Part shown: positions 54,453 to 63,500 of the stretch, piece by piece
How the letters are laid out: every line of letters starts with the position of its first letter
Position numbering within the stretch: position 1 is the stretch's first letter
NCBI GenBank assembly: GCA_019136515.1
Contig: JAGVUB010000183.1
Span: 62,001-126,000 of the forward strand
Length of the DNA: 64,000 bases
Reading direction: 5' to 3'
Source: Verrucomicrobiota bacterium
GTDB lineage: Bacteria > Verrucomicrobiota > Verrucomicrobiia > Opitutales > Opitutaceae
Notes under the pieces: model-generated
Databases searched by the model: none
What the model was told of the DNA's origin: nothing
Seen by the model: only the letters and a program-made list of their open reading frames with translations
Translations under genes and position numbers: made by a program

Positions 54453-55094
54453 ATGAATCCCGCCCCGGAGGCCCCCGGTTGCCCACAGGACGAGCCTGCC
54501 GCGCTGCGCCGGCAGCTCATCCTCGCCCAGGTCCAGCTCATGGAACTGGAGGACGCCCGCGACGACCTCCGCACCCGGCTCGACGAGGCGCAGGAGCTCC
54601 GCTCCACCGCCCAGCGCCAGGCCGACACCGCCCTCCGGGAGCACGACGACATCGCCCGCCGCATCGAGGCGCTCCAGCAGGAAGGGCACGGCGTTCGGAT
54701 CGCACTCGCGACCGCCAACGAACGGATACAGGGTCTGGCCGTCGCCCTCGCCCAGGGCCAGCAGGCGGCCGACCAGACGCTCCAAGCCCAGCTCCAGCTC
54801 GAGCAACAGCACCAGGTTCTGCTCGCCGAGGCCGCCGGTCTGCGCGACCGGCTCGCCGAACGTCAGACGGAAGTGGCGGCCCTCGCCGCGCAGGTCGCCG
54901 GACTGCAAACCACGCTCGCCGCCCGCGACGACCAACTGCGCGAGGCCCACCGTCTGCTCGCCGCCCGCGACGACCGCATCGCCCAACTCGAGACGGAACG
55001 CCGCGCCCTGAAGGCCTCGCGCAGCTGGCGCTACACCGCGCCCCTGCGCGCCGTGGAACGTCTCCTGCAGCGGCTGGGAGGACCGCGCGGGTGA
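54453..55094 (+). CDS. Coiled-coil protein at the head of the glycan cluster
   Basis: A 213-residue protein that is almost wholly a coiled coil (residues about 15-195, heptads rich in Leu, Gln, Arg and Glu). It ends with ALKASRSWRYTAPLRAVERLL, a string that in many bacteria links a coiled coil to a glycosyltransferase or closes small glycan-cluster proteins. It may organise or measure the length of the polymer at the membrane; no enzymatic motif is seen. The stop overlaps the next start by 4 bp (GTGA at 55091-55094), so it is co-translated with the glycosyltransferase. Confidence 0.75.
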   Translation: MNPAPEAPGCPQDEPAALRRQLILAQVQLMELEDARDDLRTRLDEAQELRSTAQRQADTALREHDDIARRIEALQQEGHGVRIALATANERIQGLAVALAQGQQAADQTLQAQLQLEQQHQVLLAEAAGLRDRLAERQTEVAALAAQVAGLQTTLAARDDQLREAHRLLAARDDRIAQLETERRALKASRSWRYTAPLRAVERLLQRLGGPRG

Positions 55095-57394
55095 ACGGGC
55101 CCGACGAGTTTCGCTTCGCGCTGGAGACACCGCTGCCGGCGTTCGCCCCGGGTGGCATGCTGCGCCTCGACGGCTGGTGCGCCCACGCCGGCGCGGCCGC
55201 GGCGCCGGCGATCCGGCTGCGCTGCACCGACCGCCTCTTCGGCGCCTCCCAACGCCGCCGGCGGGAGGATGTCTGCTCCGCCTTCCCGCATCTCGATCCG
55301 GCCACCGAATACGGCTTCAGCATCGACGGCACCATCGCGCCCGGCACCCACCCGGCGCAGTTGGAGGCGGCCGACGGCGCCGGCGGCTGGTGCGGTCTCC
55401 GGCGGTTCACCATCGCCGCCACCGGCGATCCCGCCGCCCGCGAGCCGGTGGCGCCCGCCCCGCACCATCCCGCCGATCTTCCCCCGGCGGACTCGGCCGC
55501 GCACGAACTGGAGGGCAGCCCGCCGGTCGCCGCACCCGCGGGACAGCTCGCGTTGCAGGGTTGGTGCGTCCACCCGGCGGTGGGACGTCCGCCCGCCGTT
55601 CGCCTGGTCTGCGCGGGTGGAGTCCTGCTGCCGCACTCGCGCCACCGCCGGCCCGATGTTTGCGCCACGCTCCGCGCCCGCCCCGGCGCCGAGGAATGCG
55701 GCTTCGCCTTCCAGGGCGCGTTGCCCCCCGGCCTCCACCCCGCCCGGCTGGAGGCGTCGTGGGATGGCAATGACTGGCGGTCGCTGCGCCGGTTCGTGAT
55801 CGCCGCGCTGCCTGGCGTGCTGCACGCGGCGATCGAGGTCCCGGCGGCGAAGACGATCACCGCCAGCCTGCGCCTGCAGGGCTGGTGCGCCCACTCCGAC
55901 CAGCGGCTCGCCGAGGTCTGGCTGCACTACGGCAACCGCCGCGTCCGCTGCGACTACGGCCTGCCCCGCACCGACGTGCCCCACCTGGTGCCCGGCGCCC
56001 CCGATGGCGCGCGCGCCGGGTTCATCGCCGCCAAGAACCTGCCGGTCGGCGACGGGCCGCTGCGCCTGTGCGCCCACTCCGTCGCCGGCGCCCGCTATTT
56101 TCTCGCCACCGATCGCCACGTCGCCATCCGCACCGACGAGGAGAACCCACGCCCGCTCGACCTCTCCGCCCAGGCTCCGCGGCTGGGCCCGCGCCGCGCC
56201 CCGGAAGCCGCGGCGCCGCGGCCCCGGACGACCGCGCCGCGCCGTATCCTCTTCGTACTTTACGGCGACATGACGTCAAACAGCGCGCTCCACGTGGCCG
56301 CGCTCGCCAACGAGCTCATCGCGCGCGGCCACGACTGTCTCGTCGCCGTCCCCTTCCACCCCGAGACCATCCGCTACCATCCCGGAGCCCGCTTCCGCTG
56401 CATCGCGTTCGCGGACTGGGAAACCGGGGCGGCACGTTTCGCCGACGGGGCCGGGCCCGACCTCGTCCATGCCTGGACGACCAGCGAGCGCGTGCGCCGT
56501 TTCAGCCTCGCCGTCTGCGCCGCCGCATGCGCCAAGCTCGTCGTCCACCTCGAGGATGACGAAGGTTGCATCCTGGAAGCCAGCACCGGGCGCAGCGCGG
56601 CGGACCTGGCCACCCTGCCCGAGGCGACATTGGCGCAACTCGTCGGCGACGACTTCTCGCATCCGCGGCACCGGCCCGAGTTCCTCCGCCAGGCCGCCGG
56701 CTGCACCGCCATCCTCGACCGCCTCTGCGAGTTTCTGCCGCCTGGCCAGCCCCGGGCCGTCTTCTGGCCCGCGGCCACCCCCGAGTTCTTCGCCCGGCCG
56801 ATCCCGTGGGACCTGCGGGCCGCCCTCGGCTGGGGCCCGGACCACACCGTCCTGTTCTACCACGGCAATCTGCATCCGACCAACCGAGCGGAGATGGCCG
56901 AGCTCCACCGCGCCGTGGTGGAGCTCAACGCCACCGGCACACCCGCCACGCTCCTGCGCGCCGGCCGCGATTTCTGCGCGCTGCCGGCGGCGCTCGCCGC
57001 GGCCGCCACGCCGCACGTGGTCGCGCTCGGCCGGATCGACCAGCACCGCCATCTCGGCCCCCTCCTCTCGCTGGCCGACTGCTTCGTGCAGCCGGGCGAG
57101 CCGGATTCATTCAACAACTACCGTTTCCCGTCCAAGCTGCCGGAGTTTTTCGCCTCCGGCCGCCCGGTGATCCTCCCGCGCAGCAACATCGGCACCGTCG
57201 CCCGCCACGGCGTCGACGCCTTCGTGCTCGAGCGCGCGGACGCCGCCGGGATCGCCGGCGCCGTCCGCGCCCTGCGCCGCGACCCGGCGCTGGCCGCCCG
57301 CCTGGCCGCCGGCGCCGCAGCGTTCGCGCAGCGCCACTTCGACTGGGCCCGCAGTGCCGGACAGCTGGAGACATTCTACGCCTCCCTCGGCTGA
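55091..57394 (+). CDS. GT4-type glycosyltransferase with three N-terminal beta domains
   Basis: A 767-residue protein from GTG 55091. Three related domains of about 100 residues come first, each with a GW core: LRLDGWCAHAGA, LALQGWCVHPAV and LRLQGWCAHSDQ. From about residue 386 (RRILFVLYGDMTSNSALHVAALANELIARGH) it is a GT-B glycosyltransferase of family 4: the acceptor half runs to about 570, and the donor half has LFYHGNLHPTNR and the GEPDSFNNYRFPSKLPEFFASGRPVI segment in the place of the EX7E motif. It would add a sugar to a growing surface glycan in the cytoplasm. The beta domains may bind the acceptor. The epimerase gene follows 75 bp later. Confidence 0.85.
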   Translation: MNGPDEFRFALETPLPAFAPGGMLRLDGWCAHAGAAAAPAIRLRCTDRLFGASQRRRREDVCSAFPHLDPATEYGFSIDGTIAPGTHPAQLEAADGAGGWCGLRRFTIAATGDPAAREPVAPAPHHPADLPPADSAAHELEGSPPVAAPAGQLALQGWCVHPAVGRPPAVRLVCAGGVLLPHSRHRRPDVCATLRARPGAEECGFAFQGALPPGLHPARLEASWDGNDWRSLRRFVIAALPGVLHAAIEVPAAKTITASLRLQGWCAHSDQRLAEVWLHYGNRRVRCDYGLPRTDVPHLVPGAPDGARAGFIAAKNLPVGDGPLRLCAHSVAGARYFLATDRHVAIRTDEENPRPLDLSAQAPRLGPRRAPEAAAPRPRTTAPRRILFVLYGDMTSNSALHVAALANELIARGHDCLVAVPFHPETIRYHPGARFRCIAFADWETGAARFADGAGPDLVHAWTTSERVRRFSLAVCAAACAKLVVHLEDDEGCILEASTGRSAADLATLPEATLAQLVGDDFSHPRHRPEFLRQAAGCTAILDRLCEFLPPGQPRAVFWPAATPEFFARPIPWDLRAALGWGPDHTVLFYHGNLHPTNRAEMAELHRAVVELNATGTPATLLRAGRDFCALPAALAAAATPHVVALGRIDQHRHLGPLLSLADCFVQPGEPDSFNNYRFPSKLPEFFASGRPVILPRSNIGTVARHGVDAFVLERADAAGIAGAVRALRRDPALAARLAAGAAAFAQRHFDWARSAGQLETFYASLG

Positions 57395-57469
57395 GGCGCC
57401 CCGCCGCGGCTTGGGTCTTGCCGCCGCCCGGTGATCCTCCCTGTACTTTCCGCCGTCTCCACTTCCACC

Positions 57470-58390
57470 ATGCCGTCCCCCGTCCAGACTCCGCCCCTCT
57501 GCCGCGTCGCGATCACCGGCGCGCGCGGTCGGCTCGCCGGCTGCCTGCGGCCGTACCTCGCCGCCCGCCAGTTCCAGGTGACCGGCCTGTCGCGGACGGA
57601 GACCGACGGTTTGCTTGGGATGGAGAACCTCTTCCTCAGCCAACTGCCCGAGCAGCTCGACGCCCTGATCCACACCGCATGGAGCACGCTCCCGGCCTTC
57701 TCGGAGCGCAACATCGGTTTCGAGTGGGAGCAGGACCTGCCCTTCCTCTTCCGGCTGCTGCGCCGTCTGGCGGAGTCGCCCAACCGCGACCGCCTCCACT
57801 TCGTGTTTTTCTCCTCGGGCGGCGCCGTCTATGGCGTCGGCGACGGGCATCCACTCACCGAGGACGCGCCGTGCCGCCCCATCGGCTGGTACGGCCAGGC
57901 CAAGCGCGCGGCCGAGGAGATCATCGAGTCGTTCGCGGCCCGGCACGGCCTGGCCTGCGCCATCCTGCGCATCTCCAACCCCTACGGCTTCCGCGTGCCT
58001 GTCCACCGGCCGCAGGGTATCATCCCGCACGCCATCGCCTGCGCGCTCCAGGACCGGCCGTTCACCCTCTGGGGCGACGGCTCCGCGGAGAAGGACTTTC
58101 TCCACTACACCGACTTCAACCGGGCCATCGAAGCGGTCCTGCGCCACCGCCTCACCGGGACCTACAACATCTGCGCCGGCGCCACGACCCCGGTCTCCCG
58201 GGTGCTCGACTACGTCGCCGCCGGCACCGGCCGGCCGCTCCAGATCGTCAACACCGCCCCCGCGGCCTGGGACGTGCAACACACCCGGCTCTCCGCCGCG
58301 AAGTTCCACGCCGCCACCGGCTGGTGGGCCGAGATCCCCCTGGCCGACGGGATCGCCCGCTGCATCCGCGAGATCGGCGAACCGCTCTGA
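57470..58390 (+). CDS. NAD-dependent nucleotide-sugar epimerase/dehydratase
   Basis: A 306-residue short-chain dehydrogenase of the extended type. The Rossmann loop is slightly altered: VAITGARGRLAGCL in place of GxxGxxG. The catalytic YxxxK is GWYGQAKRAAEE, with the partner Ser in FFSSGGAVYG. Substrate-side strings RISNPYGFRVP and FTLWGDGSAEKDFLHYTD are those of UDP-sugar 4-epimerases and dehydratases. It would make an activated sugar for the neighbouring transferases; which sugar cannot be said. ATG 57470 was chosen. The stop overlaps the next start (TGATG). Confidence 0.88.
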   Translation: MPSPVQTPPLCRVAITGARGRLAGCLRPYLAARQFQVTGLSRTETDGLLGMENLFLSQLPEQLDALIHTAWSTLPAFSERNIGFEWEQDLPFLFRLLRRLAESPNRDRLHFVFFSSGGAVYGVGDGHPLTEDAPCRPIGWYGQAKRAAEEIIESFAARHGLACAILRISNPYGFRVPVHRPQGIIPHAIACALQDRPFTLWGDGSAEKDFLHYTDFNRAIEAVLRHRLTGTYNICAGATTPVSRVLDYVAAGTGRPLQIVNTAPAAWDVQHTRLSAAKFHAATGWWAEIPLADGIARCIREIGEPL

Positions 58391-60471
58391 TGAACGTCCC
58401 CGGCCCAGTCTCCGCCGGGCGCCACGACCGCCGGGCCATCTTCTGTGTGGCGTTGTTCGCCGCAGCGCTGCTGCTGCACCTCTGGTGCCTGGGCCGCGGC
58501 TGGCGCGCGCCGATCCTCGACGCCCACGAGTTCCGCCAGGTACAAACCGCCGTCACCGCCCTGTTCTTCCAGCAGGACGGGCTCAAGCTCGATTACGACA
58601 CGCCGATCCTCGGTCCGCCGTGGTCGATTCCGATGGAGCTGCCGACCTACCAGGCGATCGTCGCGCTGCTGGCCGAGGGGACCGGCCTGCCGCTGGAACA
58701 AGCGGGCCGATTGGTATCCACCGTGGCCTTCTACGCGGCGCTGGCCGGCGTCTTCCTGTTGCTCGGGCGCTGGCTGCCGGCCCGCCACGAACGGCTGGTG
58801 CCGTTGGCGTTCATCCAGATCAGCCCGCTCTACCTCTACTACACCCGGTGTTTCCTCATCGAATCGACCGTGCTCGCCTTCTCCGTGTGGTTCCTGTGGG
58901 CCTTCCTGCGGTGGATGGACCGGCCCGCGCCGGGGCGGCTCGCGGCGGTCTGGACCCTCGGCGCCCTCGCCGCCACCACCAAGATCACGACCTTCACCGT
59001 GTTCGCCGTGCCCGCGGCCGCGGCCACGCTCCAGGCCCTCTGGACGTCCCGGCGCGAGCCGCTCGGCCGCCGGTTCCGCCCCGCCGCCCTCGGCCTGCTC
59101 GCGATCGGCGTGCCCCTCGCCGCCGCCGTGGCCTGGGTCGTGCACTCCGACCAGGTGAAGGCGCAGAACCCGCTCGCCGGCTTCCTGCTCTCGTCGTCAC
59201 TGCGCGAGTTCAACTTCGGCACCCTCCACCAGCGGCTCAGCCGGGAGTTCTGGATCGGCATCGGCACCGTCACCGAGCGGGTCGCGCTCGGCGCCGGCGC
59301 GATGTTCCTGCTCGGCACCGCCTTCTTCGCCGTATCCGCCGAGTTCCGACGCCGGGCCACCGCCTGTCTGGTCTTCTTCGCCGGCGGTTTCCTCGTCTTC
59401 GCCAACCTCTACTACGTCCACGACTACTACTTCTACGCGAGCAGCGTGTTCCTGCTGGCCGCGGCCGGCCTGCTCGCCGTCGGCCTGCTCCGTCTGCCGG
59501 CGCCGGGACTGCCGGCCGTGGCGGTGCTGATCCTGCTCGCCCTCGCAAACCAATACACACGGTACGAACAGGCCTTCGGCTCCTTCCTGCGCGGCCTCAT
59601 GCCCGCCCCGCCGCCGATGGCCGCCCTCGTCCGCGAGCTCGTGCCCCCGCAGGACGTCGTCCTCGTCTTCGGCCGCGATTGGAGCGGCCGCATGGCCTAC
59701 TACAGCCAGCGCCGCACCGTCACGATGCCCGACCACCTCCTCCGCGACCCGGCCAACCTCCAGCGCTCCCTCGCGCACCTCGGCGGCCGGCGCGTCGCCG
59801 CGGCGGTCTTCGCCGGCCCCCTGCGCAACTCCCCGTATTTCATCCGCTCCCGCCTCGCCGGCTTGGACCTCGATGGGCAACCCATCGCCGAAGCCCCCGA
59901 CATGACGCTGTGCCTGCGCACCGATCTGCTCGGGAGAGTCCCCGGCGCCCTCGCCGCCGCCGGCCAGCCCGAACTCCGCTCGCTCCAGCACCTCGATCGT
60001 CCCATCACCGATCCGCTCCACGAACTGGGCACACCGGAGTGGCGGGCCAAGCTCGCCGGTTTCGGGACACTGCCCTACGCCGTGCGCAGCCCCTACGCCC
60101 CCAACCAGATTGAGGCGGGCGGCGCGCTCGTGCTCAACACCCACGCCCCCAGCGAACTGCTCTTCTCCCCGCCCGCCGGCGCCCGTACCATCCGGGTCGA
60201 GTGCGGACTGCTCCGCTCCGCCTACACCGGGACCAATCGCACCGACGGCGTCGTCTTCGAGATCTGTGAGGAACGCACCGACGGTTCCCGCCGTTTCCTC
60301 CTGCATCGCTCGATCGATCCGGTCAACAACCCCGAGGACCGCGGTACCCTCCAGCTGGAAGCGACCTCCGAGGTGCCGATCGAGGGCGTGCTGGTTTGCC
60401 GCGTCGACCCCGGCCCGGGCGGCAACGTCAACTGCGACTGGGCCTACTGGCAGTCCTGCACCATCCGGTAA
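58390..60471 (+). CDS. ArnT/GT39-like membrane glycosyltransferase
   Basis: A 693-residue integral membrane protein with about eleven helices up to residue 400 and a C-terminal periplasmic part. The first loop has DAHEFRQVQTAVTALFF, the acidic loop of GT-C enzymes (GT39/ArnT/PMT type) that use lipid-linked sugar donors on the periplasmic face. QISPLYLYYTRCFLIEST and FLLLGRWLPARHERLVP agree. Residues about 545-693 form a beta-sandwich ending in SCTIR that may bind glycan. It would transfer a sugar from polyprenyl phosphate to a surface glycan or protein. It is coupled to the epimerase by a one-base overlap. Confidence 0.85.
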   Translation: MNVPGPVSAGRHDRRAIFCVALFAAALLLHLWCLGRGWRAPILDAHEFRQVQTAVTALFFQQDGLKLDYDTPILGPPWSIPMELPTYQAIVALLAEGTGLPLEQAGRLVSTVAFYAALAGVFLLLGRWLPARHERLVPLAFIQISPLYLYYTRCFLIESTVLAFSVWFLWAFLRWMDRPAPGRLAAVWTLGALAATTKITTFTVFAVPAAAATLQALWTSRREPLGRRFRPAALGLLAIGVPLAAAVAWVVHSDQVKAQNPLAGFLLSSSLREFNFGTLHQRLSREFWIGIGTVTERVALGAGAMFLLGTAFFAVSAEFRRRATACLVFFAGGFLVFANLYYVHDYYFYASSVFLLAAAGLLAVGLLRLPAPGLPAVAVLILLALANQYTRYEQAFGSFLRGLMPAPPPMAALVRELVPPQDVVLVFGRDWSGRMAYYSQRRTVTMPDHLLRDPANLQRSLAHLGGRRVAAAVFAGPLRNSPYFIRSRLAGLDLDGQPIAEAPDMTLCLRTDLLGRVPGALAAAGQPELRSLQHLDRPITDPLHELGTPEWRAKLAGFGTLPYAVRSPYAPNQIEAGGALVLNTHAPSELLFSPPAGARTIRVECGLLRSAYTGTNRTDGVVFEICEERTDGSRRFLLHRSIDPVNNPEDRGTLQLEATSEVPIEGVLVCRVDPGPGGNVNCDWAYWQSCTIR

Positions 60472-60571
60472 GCCGCGGTACCGGGCCGCGCCCGCGCGAA
60501 TCCGTCCGGCGGATTCTCCGCGGATTTCGCTGTTCAAGCGGAGCTCCCCTTCGCGACAATCGCCCCGATTC

Positions 60572-63500
60572 ATGAGCCGCCCGCAAACCGCCGCCTACTG
60601 CATCGACCATCCGACCTCCTGGTGCCCCGATCGGCCCGATCAGGAAATCGTCGGCTGGATCTACGCCGGCCCCGGCCACGAGTGCCGCGACCTCCGTGTG
60701 CTCGTCGACGGTGTCGTCTTCCACGGCATCTACGGGCTCGAACGCCTCGATGTGCAACAGGCCTTCCCGGACGATCCCACCGCGCGCTGCACCGGCTTCC
60801 TCGTCCGCACCCGCCTCTGGCACGGCGCCCGCACCCTCGCCTTCGAGTTCCTCGACGAGCACAACCGCTGGCAAGCCCTCGCCACCCGCGACCTCGACAC
60901 TTCCCGCCTGCACGGCGTCGCCCGGCCCCGCCCGATGCTGCGCGCCGCCCTCGTCGCCGACTCGCTGCGCCACCTCTACCGCCACCATCACCGCGAGAGC
61001 TGGGCGCAGATCCGCCGCGCCGCCGACGCCATCGTCGCCGAGATCACCTCCTTCAATACCAACATCGCCGCCGAGGGCCCCTTCCGCGGCTACCTGGAGA
61101 ACCCGGGCTACTGGATCAACGCCCGCTACGACAAGTTCCGCGTCACCGGCTGGACCTTCGCCACCGGTCACACGATCGCCAAGCTCTCCGCCATCACCGG
61201 CGGCATCAGCGAGAACCGCCTGGTCTTCGGCAAGGAGCGGCCCGATGTCGCCGCCCACTTCCCCGCCGAGCCCCAGTCCGGCACCAGCGCGTTCTACGGC
61301 CTGGTCGACCTCAAGACCGACATCCCCAGCCCCGCCTGCCTCCGCATCTTCGCGACCATGGCCGACGGCACCAAGAAGCTCGCCTTCGCCCGCCGCCTCC
61401 ACCTCGACAAACACGACGAGCACTCCGGCCCCGTGCCCGTCTTCAACCGCACCGCCTTCGCCCTCTGCGCCCTCGCGTTTTTCCGCTCCGCGCTCCTGCG
61501 CCGCATCGACGTCGACAGCTGGGCCGACTGCTGGCGCGACACCCGTCTGCTGCAACGCCAACTCGGTGACACGCTCGGCCGCGCCACCCCCGCCGCCCTC
61601 CCGGCCGCGGTCGTGCGCCGCAGCCAGCAGGATCCCTACTCGCGCTGGGCCTGGCACAACCGCCCGACCCCGCGCCTGCTCGCCGCGCTCGCCCTCGACG
61701 CCAACACCGCCGTCGCCGCCGGCGGCCCCCTGATCAGCGTCGTCGTCCCCGCCTACAACACCCCCGAGCGCTACCTGCGCGAACTGCTCGACTGCCTGCG
61801 CGCCCAGCTCTACCCGCGCTGGGAACTCTGCATCGCCGACGACGCCTCCCCGCAGCCCCACGTCCGCCGCCTCCTCGAGGCCGCCGCCCAGGCCGACCCG
61901 CGTATCCGTCCCGTTTTCCGCGCGGCGAACGGCCACATTTCCCGCGCCACCAACTCCGCCCTCGAGATCGCCACCGGCGAATTCGTCGCCCTCCTCGACC
62001 ACGACGATCTCCTGCCGCCCGACGCCCTCCTCCATGTCGCCGAGGCCGTCCTCGCGCACCCGACCGCCGGATACCTCTACACCGACGAGGACAAGATCGA
62101 CGACTCCGGCCACCGCTACGACCCCCAGTTCAAGGGCGACTGGAGCCCCGAGATGGCGATCACCCACAACTACACGCACCATCTCTCCGTCATCCGCCGC
62201 AGCGTCGTCGCCGCGGTCGGCGGCCTCCGCCCCGAGTTCAACGGCGCCCAGGACATCGACCTCTTTCTCCGCTGCTTCGAACGCATCCCGGACGCCGACA
62301 TCGTCCACGTCCCCTTCGTCTGCTACCACTGGCGCGCCCACGCCGAGAGCACCGCCACCCGCGGCGACCAGAAGGGCTACCTCTTCGACGCCGCCCGCCG
62401 CGCCATCGCCGAGGCCTGCCAGCGCCGCGGCCTGCGCGCCGAGCCGTTCCTGCCCGAGTGGGCCACCCGCTACGCCTGCTGCCTGCATCAGCTCCGCTGG
62501 GACCCCGCCATCCTCCGCGAGAACCCGGTCACCATCGTCATCCCGACAAAGAACCGCGGCGACCTCCTCGCACGCTGCCTCGACTCGCTCGCCCGCACCA
62601 CCCCGCGCGAGAGCGTGAAGGTGATCGTGGTCAACGACGGCTCCGACGACCCCGCCACGCTCGACCTGCTCCGCGCGCTCCCCTCGCGCGCCGATCTGCG
62701 CTGCACCGTGCTCGACCTCCCGGCCGACCCGGCAGGCTTCAATTATTCGCGCCTGGTCAACCTCGGCTCCGCGCAGGCCGACACCCCCCTGCTGCTCCAT
62801 CTCAACAACGACGTCGAAGCCCTCGCGCCCGGCTGGCTCGAGGAGCTCGCCGGCTGGCTGAGCATCGCCGGCGTCGGCGTCGTCGGCGCCCAGCTGCTCT
62901 ATCCCGACGAGACGATCAACCACGCCGGTATCAGCTTCAGCCGCACCGACGGCCTGCCCCACGTCCTCTTCGAACGCACCCAGCCCGAGGAACTCGGCTA
63001 CCTCTTCCTGCCCCACGCCGCCCGCAACGTCGCCGCCGTCACCGGCGCCTGCCTGCTCACCCGCACCGCCGACTACCGCACCCTCGCCGGCTTCGACGAG
63101 CAGTCCTTCCGGGTCGCCTACAACGACATCGACTACTGCCTGCGCGCCGCCGCCCGCGGCCTGCGCACCGTGTACACCCCGCAGGCCGTCCTGCGCCACG
63201 TGGGCAGCGCCAGCCGCGGCAACAGCTACACCGAACGCGAGCACGTCGCCTTCGTCGCCGCCCACGGGCGCCGCCGCGACCCGTACCTGGCCGAAGCGCT
63301 CGACTTCCCCCCCGCCGCCCTCGCGCTCAACCCCTACCACCACCGCCCCTCCGCCCGCCCGCGCCCGTTCCGCGCGACCGTCGTCACGCACAACCTCAAG
63401 TTCGAGGGCGCCCCGATCTTCATCTTCGAGCTCGCCCGCTACCTCGCGGCCCAGCCCGGCGTCTCCATCCGCGTCGTCTCCCCCGAGGACGGCCCCCTGC